Positions 35,785 to 46,734 of a stretch of 64,000 nt of DNA are shown one piece after another (within the stretch, counting starts at the first letter, position 1; each line of letters begins with the position of its first letter). The notes beneath the pieces were generated by a model that saw only the letters and a program-made list of their open reading frames with translations, did no database searches and was not told the origin of the DNA. The stretch lies in assembly GCA_030220185.1 (NCBI GenBank), contig JASPKZ010004199.1, positions 1-64,000 on the forward strand, in the 5' to 3' direction. Both the position numbers and the translations under genes were made by a program. This DNA is from Diploptera punctata. Its lineage: Eukaryota; Arthropoda; Insecta; Blattodea; Blaberidae.

Positions 35785-35963
35785 TATTAATAATTAAAAG
35801 AACCTCAAAATATTACTTTATAAAATAAAACAAATAATTCTGTTTCCCAGTATCATTAACCTTCTGTTCACAACTCAGTTCGGTAGCTTCTAATAATATT
35901 CAAGAAAACTTTTTTATGGGATTATTAATACTACTATTGTAGCTGTTATAAACATCATAATAA

Positions 35964-36508
35964 AATTTATAATGAGTTGGAGAAAAGTTTTTATATCTCA
36001 CTTCATAAAATTCCGTGTTTTCATAATACCAGTTTCAATGGTCATTTCACCTTCGACTTCAATCAATCTCTAATTGTTAAAATTTTGACTGAATATGAAG
36101 GTGAAATGACCTTTGAAACCGTATAGTGAAAACATGGAATTTTATTATACTCCAGCTCTGACATTTTCACGACATGTTGCCAACATGGATATTCAGTGGG
36201 AGGGGCTGCTTTATGTATGTGGTTAGTAGAAATACAGCTGACAACATCTCAGCAATTTCAAACCTTATTAGCATGCTATAGCAGCATCAAGAGCAGTGAT
36301 TGGTTGTGGCAGACATCTACTCCCACTCAACTATTTCTTTATTGGCAGTAGAGGGCAAGTTTCTCCCTTTATCCCCCCCGTACAACCTAAACGTAAGAGC
36401 CAGAGATCCAGAGACTGGAGTTTAGGTTAGATATAAAACATTTTCTCCATCTCATTAAAAATTGAAAATTACCTCATAGTGTTATTTCCTACTTTATTTT
36501 TTATTAAA
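35964..36508. mobile_element. Foldback element with hammerhead-like core, interrupted
   Basis: Target duplication ATCATAATAA (35954-35963 and 36509-36518). The left arm (AATGAGTTGGAGAAAAGTTT...CCGTGTTTTCATAATACC) pairs with a right arm split by an insertion (about 36145-36437, itself ending CTCCAG...CTGGAG). The right end has the terminal motif ACCTCATAGTGTTATTTCCTA at 36471-36491. A degenerate core CUGAAUA...hairpin AAGGU/ACCUU...GAAAC lies at 36089-36119. Confidence 0.7.
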
Positions 36509-36514
36509 ATCATA

Positions 36515-36592
36515 ATAATATCTTTTCTTCTTCTTCTTCCTTCCAAGTATTAGGCCAAGGCCTGTTACGATCCTATAGAAAATTTTCCCTCC
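36515..36592 (-). mobile_element. 3' end of the FADD-type non-LTR element, split by a solo LTR
   Basis: The reverse complement of about 19805-19880 (CCAAGTATTAGGCCAAGGCC, then CCCTCCAGCG). The sequence resumes after the LTR at 37574 with a diverged GATCCTTCC stretch. Confidence 0.6.
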
Positions 36593-36597
36593 AGCGT

Positions 36598-37568
36598 TAT
36601 TACGCGCCGCGACTGTTAAGCCCCTGCGTAACGGTAGCGTTACGTTTCCTATTGTTTAGGTTGTATTTGGCCCGAGCGGTTGGCCTTGGTTTTGTAGGAA
36701 AAGATTCTACAACATGTGAAATACACATATTAAATCAGAGTAAACGAAATAAACATAATTTATTGAATAAATTCAAACTGAAGATATATTATTAACATAA
36801 AAAAACAGTTATTTAGAAACAGCTGGAATCGCCACGTTGTCGAATGTCCAAATATTCAAAGTATTGAAATGCTAATATTCAGAGAGAAAACAATCTTATT
36901 AAAATATACAAAAGAATCAACTTTGGTTATTTTTGGAATGAAGTTCCTTGGACCATTTGGTCCTTATTTAATTCTGAGTCTTAAAATGACCAAAAATAAT
37001 AAAAGAGAAGTCATATTACCAATGTAGACGCCACCGTCCCGCTAGACCCCGCTGAGGGGACCGCACTCGGTCCCACGGCCCTTCTGCCTTTTCATCTCAA
37101 AATCCCGGCTTTTTATATGATTATCTTCACCTTTCACCATCCCCTAAAGCTAATGGAAGCCCTATTCCTTGCCCATCTGTTGTAATATTCCTAGTATTTT
37201 CATGGTCAACACATATAAGGTGTTTTTAACTTCTTCCCTAATGTGTTTGGGTTGCATAAGGTTTCGTAAGAATTTCCTATTAGGTTGAAACTAATAAGTT
37301 GTTTTTGATATATATAAGATTTCGTAAGTGTGTCTTCATTGTTTGACAAATATATTGAATTGAAATAGTCATTTTATAATAATTTTTCCTTAGTTTTTTA
37401 TCTATAAAATACTAATATATATTTGGATGGAGATTTCAATCCGTATTTAAAGGGTGAATATTTATGCCCTATTTTTTGGTATAATACACATGTATATGTG
37501 TCTATTCTTTATCGGCTTTTTATAGTATTTTATTATTATTGCATTTAGGCCTTAGTGTAGGCGTAACA
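36598..37568. mobile_element. Solo LTR (971 bp)
   Basis: A 5-bp target duplication AGCGT (36593-36597 and 37569-37573) flanks ends TATTACGC and GCGTAACA, inverted apart from one base, with the TG..CA form slightly eroded on the left. The size, a 5-bp duplication and the lack of coding sequence fit a solo LTR left by recombination of a Gypsy- or BEL-like retrotransposon. Internal landmarks are shared with 6955-7560. There is no internal region, so its family cannot be named. Confidence 0.75.
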
Positions 37569-37573
37569 AGCGT

Positions 37574-38515
37574 TTTGATCCTTCCGGGAAATTCTTGTAT
37601 AAGACTTGAAAGCATAATAATAGTCCCTTCGATTGGTTGCTGGCCAAAGGAAGGCAAGACCAGTGATGGGGCTGTCATCTTATAGCCTCTGGTCAGGCTT
37701 TTCTGGAGAAGAAAAGAAAATAAAGGAAAGAAGAAATGGAAGAAAGGAAAGACTCCCTAGCCCTCGGATGCCCTAATAGCGTCGGAGTCGAAAAAAACAA
37801 GAGTTAACCAAGAGAGGTTAGATAGTAAAGTTAAAAGAGTGCAAAACACAAGTAAGTGGATGAAATGTTTTGCTCAGTTTGGGCACCTTGTGGTCGCCAT
37901 CCACATATCCTCTAGATGAGTAAGCTATAATAATGTGGTTAATACGTGCCTCTCTTCAGTGATGCATTTTAAAATTGAATTAATGAAAGATTTAAATGAG
38001 CATGGAGATAAAAAGACAACTATTAAATGCTCTTTTACTCTAACTTGGTAACCGTGTTTGTTTCTGGGTGACAACTCTTATGCCAGTTTCATTTAAATCT
38101 GCCTTATATATTTTTTTCTAAATTTGTACAATGTATAACAGGTTGAAAGGATTTGTAAAAGGGGACACAGTAATTCTAAAAATAACTTCAAAAATGAAAG
38201 TATTTTGTGTTTAAAACTAGGTGAAAAGTTCATGATGCCTCTTAACTAAGACACATTCATAAAACTGGCACTCTGGCAACCCATCAACTGCCTTCAAACT
38301 ATTGACACTACCATTTCAGGAACTGTAGAATTTAGGGCCTAAATTGAATGTTCATACATATAGAAAAATTGTAATTTATTTCTAATCTAAAAATGTTTTG
38401 TAGGTTTGATGATAATTTGGATTACACAGAGAACCATGCCTACATCACTGGCAAGACAAAATAACAATAACACTTTTAAATAAATATCAAAATCACTTTA
38501 AATACAAAACACTTA
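37574..38515. other. Intron, nothing recognised
   Basis: The first 200 bases (to about 37770) are GA-rich and may belong to the split retroelement end. The rest shows no exon, RNA gene or element ends. Confidence 0.4.
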
Positions 38516-38519
38516 ATAA

Positions 38520-38690
38520 ATAAGGTGAATCTGGTACATCTTACCTTATAAATATTTGAATTTCATTTGCCATGTTTTGGTATGGACAGCATATCAAAAC
38601 ATGTCAAATAAAACACAAATATTTATGAAGTAAGATGTACCAGATTCATCTTCTTTATTAAGAAGAACCTCGTAATGTTACTTCCTATTG
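38520..38690. mobile_element. Short foldback element with terminal motif
   Basis: The arms AAGGTGAATCTGGTACATCT (38523) and its complement (to 38652) enclose a loop with CATGTTTTGGTATGG. The terminal motif ACCTCGTAATGTTACTTCCTA is at 38667-38687. No hammerhead core was recognised. Confidence 0.65.
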
Positions 38691-39048
38691 TAATTTATTA
38701 ATACAAACACTGTTTAAATCACTCTTCACCAAATATAAAAAAAATGATTAAACAGTATAACCCCATAGCCAAACTAGGATATTCCAGCCATGGCTGAACA
38801 TATCCATTCAGGACTACATCCTTGCCAGAATGGCAAATGATGCCAAAAGAGATCAGGAAGGAATCAATAGTCAATCACAAAATTAGAATTTATGAATTAT
38901 AGAATGTTCCAGAGGTATCTGGAACCAAAAACAACAGCATTTTAGCACCTAGTGAAATTATCCAATAGGAAAAATGTACAAGTAGCCATATTTCACAGAA
39001 ATCTGATCAAAATGCACAATATGGCAATAACTTTCAATACACCAACTG

Positions 39049-39645
39049 TTATTTAATTTTAGGAAGTTATATTTTGAGGTTATTTTAATTATATTATTTT
39101 TAGTCTGGACATCTTACCTCAATATTAATATATATATGCAGTCAATATGCCCATTTCACCAATTAATGTTTTAAAATGGTCAACAAGTTTCTACAGCCAA
39201 GCTGTCATTCTCAAGACCAGATATTGACTGAAGACAAAATTGATAATAAATAAATAAACAAATTCAGTTTTTAATTTTGTTTATTTATTTATTATCAGTT
39301 TTAACTGAATTTGTTTATTTATTTATTATCAATTTTGTCTTCAGTCAATATCTGGTCTTGAGAATGACAGCTTGGCTGTAGAAACTTGTTGACCATTTTA
39401 AAACATTAATTGGTGAAATGGGCATATTGACTGCATATATATTTTAATATTTTATCACCAAGAAGTTCACTTGTGTATTAAAAACTCAATATTAATGTTG
39501 ATTTGTTCTTGAACATGTTTCAAAACAATTCTGTTTTATCCCAGAGTCTGGGAAAGCTGACGATAAAACAGAATTGTTTTGAAATATCTTCAAGAACAAA
39601 TCAACATTAATATTGAGGTAAGATGTCCAGACTAAAAATAATATA
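39049..39645. mobile_element. Foldback element, nested host of another
   Basis: Target duplication ACACCAACTG (39039-39048 and 39646-39655). The left end carries the terminal motif on the minus strand (39060-39080); arms TAGTCTGGACATCTTACCTC / complement. It is the same subfamily as 58223-58350 and 61217-61460. A second foldback is inserted at 39130-39484. Confidence 0.8.
39130..39484. mobile_element. Foldback inserted inside the foldback 39049-39645
   Basis: Target duplication CTCAATATTAAT (39118-39129 and 39485-39496). The arms (GCAGTCAATATGCCCATTTC...) pair across an AT-rich centre of repeated AAATAAATAAACAAA. A core-like segment CUUGAGA..GACAGC-UUG-GCUGU.GAAAC lies near 39357-39388, degenerate at the first motif. 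Confidence 0.8.
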
Positions 39646-39852
39646 ACACCAACTGATACCTGAGCCAGACACTGTGATTATCAGCAGTTGTATAATGTTG
39701 TGGCTTCAGAAATTCAGATTATCCTACTAGAATACTAAATTGACAAACCTCATCATTTTAAGGTTGGCATGTTCTGAGATGGGCAGAAAAGTCCGTCCAG
39801 TTAATTTGTTTCACCAGAGTAACCGTTCATGTAATAATAATTCTATTTACAG

Positions 39853-40161
39853 ACTTTGTCATCTGATGTAGCAGTTCACTATGCTCGCATTATACAGCTG
39901 TTGAGCATAGCTCACAGGCTGCAGGAACTAGTGACATGTCTGGGTCTTGAAGCAAGATACGATGAACATCTGGAGACAATACTTAAATTACAAGATGATG
40001 TGAACACCAATCTCCAGCGGCTGTTGACTTTTAGAGACACCTGGACATTGCATGAAGTAATGATAAACAAGCTAGAATATTGGATGCGAGAGGCAGAACA
40101 AGACTTGGATGCAATGTCAGCTCACAGCGTAACAACTGGAGGGAACATGAGACAGTTCTGG
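39853..40161 (+). CDS. Msp300: Msp300/nesprin exon (spectrin repeat)
   Basis: Acceptor TTTACAG, donor TGG|GTAAGC; 309 bp, 103 codons, phase 0 on both sides and free of stops. The protein reads TLSSDVAVHYARIIQLLSIA, ...LEARYDEHLETILKLQDDVN, ...HEVMINKLEYWMREAEQDLD and ends NMRQFW. The length and the W...LEYWMREAE pattern are those of one spectrin repeat. It joins in frame to the end of the giant exon (DQYINLYQ) and to exon 46291 (ELKAQYEVHN). Confidence 0.88.
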
Positions 40162-40575
40162 GTAAGCACAATAGCTTGTTTTGGAGAAATCATCCTTAAA
40201 ATAGCAATGACTCAGTCTCATTGCACTCTGATGTGCAAAGGGATAATAGTAATGACCAGCCCAATTTCTCTTTCACGTTCCTCAAAATTGTAATGAATTT
40301 CCAAAATATGACATTTTCTTTTCCAACTCATAGTTAATTTTAATTCTAAACTTTTATTTGCCTTGAGTTATGCATGCAATAGATGGAAGATGTTATTGTG
40401 GTCTGTTTTCTATGTATGCATTTCATATAGTGATGTATCGTCTATAGAAGTTATATGTGCGTGTATATTTTGTAGATGTAAGGGATGATGACAAAGAGAA
40501 GTTTAAATTTGGAATTTGGTAATTAAATTAGTGTTTTTATTACCTCACTTCTTATCCTTTTCCTTCTATATTACA

Positions 40576-40601
40576 GTTTCGGAGCTTATTTCCATCTTCA
40601 G
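40576..40601 (-). ncRNA. Hammerhead-like core (isolated)
   Basis: Minus strand: CUGAAGA, U, GGA...UCC hairpin, GAAAC. It sits in an otherwise unpaired repeat that recurs at 52590-52790, with the same core at 52634-52657. No palindromic stem III is evident. Confidence 0.35.
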
Positions 40602-41209
40602 TAGGCTCTGGTCGACCGGTGTTATGTTGTTTCTTGGTGGTTTTCTTCTTACTTCTATCGGTGGACCAATGAACCTCTGGATCAGGTCAAAATTTTCGGC
40701 AGTTTCGAAATTCATAAGTTTATCTTTCTTATTTTTTTGTTTTGGAATTTGGTACTCTTTTTTGAAAAGCATAATGCACCTCTATGTTTAATATCCCCAT
40801 GAAGCAACACAATGAAATTAATCCAGTCATTTAGTTGTTATAAATTCTACATGTCAGCATGTGTAACTTGAAATTTAAGAAAAATTCTATCCCTCCAGGA
40901 TTCAAACTTGGGTCTATGGATCAGCTTGATGCTCACCTTCCATCTCCGATCCCTGAATTTGCATGTTTGTCACTTTGTGTAGGATTTGTGATGAAAGAAT
41001 TATAGTCACATCAAGTTTGTCTTGAGATTTCCCCTGTTTTCCCCTACCAAAAACTTCATTCCACTATTTTTCCATACTGATTACATTCATGTGATGGTAC
41101 AACAGACTTGGTCAGCCAGCATCCTTGTATATCACAGAATTTCAATAATGGGGTTTCATCTTGTCCCTCAACTGGTATTATGCTAGACATAAATGTTATC
41201 ACTAATGAA

Positions 41210-41410
41210 TGAGTTGGAGAAAATGCTTTAACATCTCACCTCATAAAGTTCCGTGTCTTCAACTGGAGTTTGACTGAAGATGAAAGTAAAACTATACTTT
41301 TGAAATCTGTATCGTGAAGACACGGAACTTTATGAGGTGAGATGTTAAAGCATTTCCTCCAACTCATTCATTAATGTAAATACCTCATAGTGTTACCTCC
41401 CACTTTAATT
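41210..41410. mobile_element. Foldback element with hammerhead-like core
   Basis: The arms GAATGAGTTGGAGAAAATGC...CACGGAA pair over about 60 bases. The core is at 41274-41305: CUGAAGA, U, GAAAGUA/UACUUUU hairpin, GAAAU. The terminal motif ACCTCATAGTGTTACCTCCCA is at 41382-41402. It is the same subfamily as 35964-36508 and 60902. Confidence 0.7.
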
Positions 41411-41609
41411 TTGATTAAAATCAGTGGTATCCTTAAAATAGTCCCAGTCATGGCAAATGGTAAGTATGATCGATACTGCTTGTTGGAGTGTTCAAAGTAG
41501 AGACATATGTTGCAGACACCTGGGACCTATTCCACAAAAATAAAGTAGTTTTCAAGTGTTTTCACTTTTAACTATCGATAAATATTAGAATTGTGTTCTA
41601 CAAAGGTTC

Positions 41610-43453
41610 AGATGAGATCCCAGCAGAACTGATAAAATCAGGGGGAGAAAAATTGATGGTCAAGATACGCTGGTTGCTTAGCATGATTTAGGAAAAAGAA
41701 GCTCTTCCAGATGAATGGAAGGAATCAATTATCGTACCAATTTATAAGAAAGGAGATAAAACTGATTGCAACAACTACAGGGGCATCTCATTACTTTCAA
41801 CTTCGTACAAAATTCTAACAAATATATTAGTAAGCAGACTTACCCCCGTCCCGCGCCGTAGCCGAGCGGTTAAGGTAGGAAGCCTTGGCGCAGAACTACG
41901 GGACTTGCGCTGGTTCGAGTCTCCATGGGGGAAGAAATTTTCTCATGGTATTTTGGCCAGTATGGGACCGGTGCCCACCCAGCATCGTGAGGCAATTGGG
42001 TAGCTACAATAAGTAGCGGCTCCAGGTTGAGGAACCAGCTATAACGGCTGGGGGACTCGACATGCTAACCACATGTCACCCCTACACTGGCTGTTGATCA
42101 TCTACCTCTGTGATTGACACATGTGGATGTGAAGGGCCAGCAGCCGGCTGGTAAAAGGGCAACCGCTGAAAAGTGGAAAGACCCTCAATCGGCAGACTTA
42201 CTCCCTATATTGACGAGATTCTAGGAGATCATCAATGTGGATTTAGAAGAAACAGGTCTACAACAGATCAGATTTTTAGTATAAGACAGATTAAAAAAAG
42301 AAATGGGAATATAATGGTACTGTACATCAACTATATGTAGACTTCAAAAAAGCATATAGTTCAATTAAGAGGGAGAAGTTATATAGTATCCTGCTGGAGT
42401 TCGGAATTCCTAAAAAGTTAATTAGACTTATACGAATGTGTCTTAATGGCACAAAGAGTAGGGTGCATGTAGGCAAACAGTTTTCGGATACTTTTGAAAT
42501 CCAGAATGGGTTGAAGCAAGGAGATGCACTATCTCCTCTACTATTTAATTTTGTACTAGAGCATGCCATTAACTCTTTAGAGAATAAGGAAGGTTTACAA
42601 CTCAATGGTATTAATAAGCTGTTAGTTTATGCTGATGATGTAGTATTATTGGCCGATAGGGAGGAGATACTAAAGGACAACATGCACACACTATTGAGTA
42701 ACACTAAGAAATTAGGACTGGAAGTAAATATCAATAAAAATAAATATATGGTCACACGTAGAAATTCATTATATAATGGAAATGGACAGCTAATGACAAA
42801 TGAGGGAAATTTTGAGGAGGTGGCTGAATTCAAGTACCTAGGAACAATAATCACAAATAGGAATGAGATGCACAAAGAAATTAAACATAGGCTCAATTCT
42901 GGAAATGCTTGCTATTATGCATTGCATAGACTCTTGATGTTACAACTCCTTTCAAAAAAGTTAATCTGAAAATATATAAAACTATTATTCTACCAGTTAT
43001 ATTATATGGGTGCGAAACATGGACTCTTACTTTAAGGGAGGAAAGGAGATTACAAGTATTTGAGAATAAAGTACTTAGGAAAATTTTTGGACCAAAGAGA
43101 GATGAACAGACAGGTGAATGAGAAGACTACTTAATAACGAACTACATGGTCTTTATAGGAAGCCAGATATAATAAGAACAGTTAAGTCTTGTAGACTGAG
43201 ATGGGCAGGACATGTTGCACATATGGGGAATAAAAGACGTGCATGGAAGCTTCTTGTAGGAAAGCCAGAGGGAAAATTTCCAGTTGGTAGACCAAGAATG
43301 AGGTGGGAGAATAACATTAACTATGATTTGAGGGAAGTAGATTATACAGGGAATGATTGGAAAGCATTAGCTCAGGATAGAGATGTATGGAGAGCTTATG
43401 TCTGCACGGCCATGAACCTACGGGTTCGATAGTGCCAGTGAGTATGTAAGTAA
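41610..43453 (+). pseudogene. 5'-truncated non-LTR retrotransposon interrupted by a SINE
   Basis: The 14-bp target duplication GTTCTACAAAGGTT (41596-41609 and 43454-43467) gives exact ends. Coding, plus strand: DEIPAELIKSGGEKLM..., [14 protein letters not shown], then after the SINE FRRNRSTTDQIFSIRQ, FKKAYSSIKREKLY (Ser for Asp), NGLKQGDALSPLLFNF, YADDVVLLAD, and the C-terminal RLRWAGHVAHMGNKRRAWKL...MNLRVR. It belongs to the same family as 24601-26777 in the opposite orientation. Stops, the missing Asp and the SINE make it dead. Confidence 0.88.
41844..42191 (+). mobile_element. SINE family A, full-length reference copy
   Basis: Target duplication GCAGACTTAC (41834-41843 and 42192-42201); 348 bp. 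The tRNA-like head has A box TAGCCGAGCGGTTAAGG and B box GGTTCGAGTCTCC. The body contains GGGGGAAGAAATTTTCTCAT, GCATCGTGAGGCAATTGGGT and a 3' part ending in AAAGACCCTCAATCG. It is inserted between the RT fingers and palm coding parts of the surrounding retroelement. Confidence 0.92.
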
Positions 43454-43467
43454 GTTCTACAAAGGTT

Positions 43468-45477
43468 TCTTATAACCACACTTATGATTTTTAATGGCAA
43501 TTTTCATTACAGAAGAAGAGAAAAAGATGCTAAAATAAGTCAAGAAGGGGACAAAATAGTATTTTTTCCTTCATAGCCTACATGTCATTTTATGAAAAAA
43601 TTGAAGGAGTACAAAAAATATACATACTTGTTTTTGTAAAACAAAGAAGATTTTTAATCATATTTATCATAGGGGCCTAAATATTGAGATTAAAATAAAA
43701 TTTGTCCATTGTTGGAGGTGTTTTGTATTTAAATTTCTTTAGTTCAATCTCAGTCGACATCTCTCTCGTTAATATCTTTCAGAAAGCTCTAATTTGCCTT
43801 ACAAAGAAAAAGTGCACATCTAAATGTTGTAAGCCTGCTTATTGGACACTCACCTTGAATGTCCGCATAAGCTACATGTTCAAATGCAACCCCATTGAAA
43901 CTTATAAGTATTCAATGGACTTGTGTCATCAGCTATGGCTGGATACACATAATGAAGAAGTATAATATCACAAGTCACTTTTCCCTGTTCTCTTCCACAT
44001 AAGTGTTAGTCTTATAACTTGACTAGATATTTTATATAAGTCAAAGAATGTTTAAAAAAATAATTCATATAACACCTAATTTGGTCCAATATTTGTGGTC
44101 CAATACTTGTAAAAGTGATAATAATGATAATGTAAATATTTCTGTCTTTAAAGAATAGTTAAATTTTTATTATAGTTGTTTGAGTACAATGAATATTTTA
44201 GGTTAGGATTAATGTTAGTGGCATCTGTTGTTAAAAATTAGAACTTGCAAGTGTTGACAATATAGCGGTTTTCCATAATGTAATGACTTAAGAAATTCTT
44301 TAGTGGGTATAAGTAAATTTTTGTATTGTGAAATTACTGAATTTTAAATTGTGTCTTGTGTTTTTTGTGATCTTGTATTCGTAACATTGATACTCTGACA
44401 TAACTGTGCAATTTACAGTTCGAGTCCAAGCTCCGTGTGTTTGCGGGGAGAAGTGTGGGGAGTGAGAGGAGGTACATCTCCCACTTCTTGCAGTACTAAT
44501 AGCTGATACATCAAATTCCTTTCAGACACACGGAGCTGGGTCCTGTAGTGTACATTTGAAAATTACCATGATATGTGGAAGAGTTTTTAATTGTGGAAAC
44601 ATTATCTTGTGTGTATTAACAAGAATATTGACATAACTTAATTAATGGAATGACATTGGCATGGTAATGTGATGTTCTACCTTATTATATTTTATGATGT
44701 CACTAATATAATTTTACTAATAATCTATAAGTCTTCTGCCATATTTTGTGGAAGAAAAAGTTCATTTCCATAATTTACCAGAATTCTTACTTGTAACTGA
44801 TATTATATTACACCATAATTTGTGTAAGAAGTTGAGAACCCCCAACAAAATATGACAGGCACAATTAGTTTGTGATGCATCTATAAGTTGTTTTCCAACA
44901 TAAAGGCAGTAGGTCATTGGTATTTATTTTATTTAATAAGTGGAAAATATGAAAAAAGGGAGATCAAGTTTGCTGTGACACCACTAGTATACTTAATTTC
45001 TTGATAAACGTAAAGAGAACTTAGTACTCATAAGCAGGGTTTAAGGAGAGAAATTTGTGCTTGCTTTTGGAGTTGCCAAAGTAGATCATGGTAGAGCACC
45101 AGTGCATAAAGCTGGAAGTATTTGGTACAAATTTAGGCTCAAACAGAATTTTTTCTCTTTAATTATGTTAGTCAATACTTATAAAAATCAGGCTTAAGTT
45201 TCCATTAGGTCACTGAAGTTTAAAAATACCCGAAACAATTTTTGTCATTGGGTTACAGTTTCGTTTTTACTAACATTTTCTTCTATTTTAAATGTTTTGT
45301 ATAAGTTCGACAGAATAGTAATGTCAATACCCATGGCTTATGAAGTTTCCAGTAAATGGTCATGCATAAGGGTTATGAATTTCACTGATAGATTGCCATT
45401 ATTTGCGAAACCGATATGACCAACCTTCACAATACATTCCAAAACAGATTTTTCAATTATGTATATCTGAACAGAAA
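43468..45477. other. Intron, little recognised
   Basis: An inverted pair AGCTCCGTGTGT / ACACACGGAGCT at about 44429 and 44524 flanks a GC-richer stretch of unknown nature. At about 45045-45165 there is a worn tRNA-like head bounded by GAGAGAAATTTGTG and TTTTTTCTCTTT. No exon was found. Confidence 0.4.
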
Positions 45478-45612
45478 TTCTTCTTCTTCTTCTTCTTCAT
45501 CAGGCTCTACGACTTCCAGTGGAATGTCTTGGCCTTCTCAACCAGTTTACGCCACTTCTTCCTATCTTGTGCAGTGGATTTGAAATCAAAAATCCCCATC
45601 TCTCTCAAATGA
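45478..45612 (-). mobile_element. C-terminal end of a non-LTR element
   Basis: The minus strand reads STAQDRKKWRKLVEKAKTFHWKS and then a stop, the common C-terminal form of insect non-LTR proteins (DR..W..lv..a). A GAAGAAGAAGAAGAAG tail follows. Confidence 0.6.
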
Positions 45613-45869
45613 ACAGAAATTACATTACTCTATTTTTTTTATTTTGTTAGGTTAGGAAGGAGTAAGTTTGTATACACCAAGTTAATTTATTGAATAATAT
45701 GTATATAATTTATTTCATTACATATTAAATAGGTCAAGTTGTACATCCATTTCTTAAAAACATATTTGGGTATTTATTGTGAATGTTGGTCATTTCATTT
45801 TCACATTAAGTCTATTCCCACATTGGAATAGAAATCCCAAGGAAAAAGTGAAAATTTACATACCAGTGT

Positions 45870-46255
45870 AATCGATCCATACTATGGCTCTATAGCCCGA
45901 GTCAGGCCCTGGCCTCCCTAATCTGCCACCTTCATTCTTCCCTGCTGTTAGCCACCATCTTCCAATTCCTTACACCCAGAAGTGTACTGGTGTCTGCACA
46001 TAATGTCTTCTCATCATCATCCCACTGTCTCCAAAATACACCTGTAAAACTTTCTTCTTCTTAGTGAAGAACATCCATTCTTACCATATGATCAGCCCAC
46101 TGGAGTCTTTTTAGTATAATAACAGCTGAGATTTGAGATTCTCTGTATAGCTGTCTCATTTATTCTGATTCTTCAGTTTCAAGGATCATTAATTGGCCAG
46201 TAGATTTTCTTGAACATCTTTCTTTCAAATACATCTATTAATTTGGGAAAGAGTA
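45870..46255 (-). mobile_element. Non-LTR reverse transcriptase C-terminal fragment
   Basis: The minus strand reads FERKMFKKIYWPINDP, then ILKRLQWADHMVRMD and, in another frame, GVRNWKMVANSREE before a final REARA-like end. This is the post-RT region of a non-LTR lineage like that at 2560-2960. Its 5' end stops about 35 bases before the acceptor of exon 46291. Confidence 0.65.
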
Positions 46256-46290
46256 TTAATAATGAAAGTAAATAATGTTGGTGTTTGCAG

Positions 46291-46617
46291 GAGCTGAAAG
46301 CGCAATATGAGGTGCACAACAATATCCACAATGAAGCAGTGACTACATTTGAATCAGCTATCAAAATAATTCCTGTTGCTGATGAAGTAGTTCAACGCCA
46401 ACTAAATGCTGAATTGGAGAAGCGTTGGAAAGAAGTAGCTAACCGTATTCACGGAATCCAGGATTCCCTCATGCAGAATATCTCTGCACAAGATGTACCG
46501 TTGAATAACAAATTATCGGCATTGGAGAAAGAATTACAAGAAATAAAATCACTCTCGATGACATCCATGATGTATTAATATGAAGATGATCTTGATCTAT
46601 ATATTGAGAGACTTCAG
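46291..46617 (+). CDS. Msp300: Msp300/nesprin exon (spectrin repeat) with an in-frame stop
   Basis: Acceptor TTTGCAG, donor CAG|GTAAGT; 327 bp, phase 0 both sides. The frame reads ELKAQYEVHNNIHNEAVTTF, ...IPVADEVVQRQLNAELEKRW, ...LEKELQEIKSLSMTSMMY, then TAA at 46576-46578, then YEDDLDLYIERLQ to the donor. The 13 residues after the stop fit a spectrin helix and lead in frame into the next exon (VLHDRVGNIEEELGRLG), so the stop looks like a point change or sequence error within a coding exon rather than the gene end. Confidence 0.82.
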
Positions 46618-46734
46618 GTAAGTTCCTGTAAATGAAAGAGCAGAAATTTTAACTCTTCGCTAAAATTATAACTATTTTGTTAGTTAGAGATTGTTATTTT
46701 TAATTTGTGTAACATAGTTTCAAACATTACATTT

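Noticed and set aside
44429..44536. Inverted AGCTCCGTGTGT pair as a foldback or regulatory hairpin
   Set aside because: Arms of 12 bases over an 85-base unpaired loop, no target duplication; too weak.
46576..46578. TAA as the true end of the gene
   Set aside because: In-frame spectrin-like residues and a good donor follow, and downstream exons join in phase to a KASH terminus.
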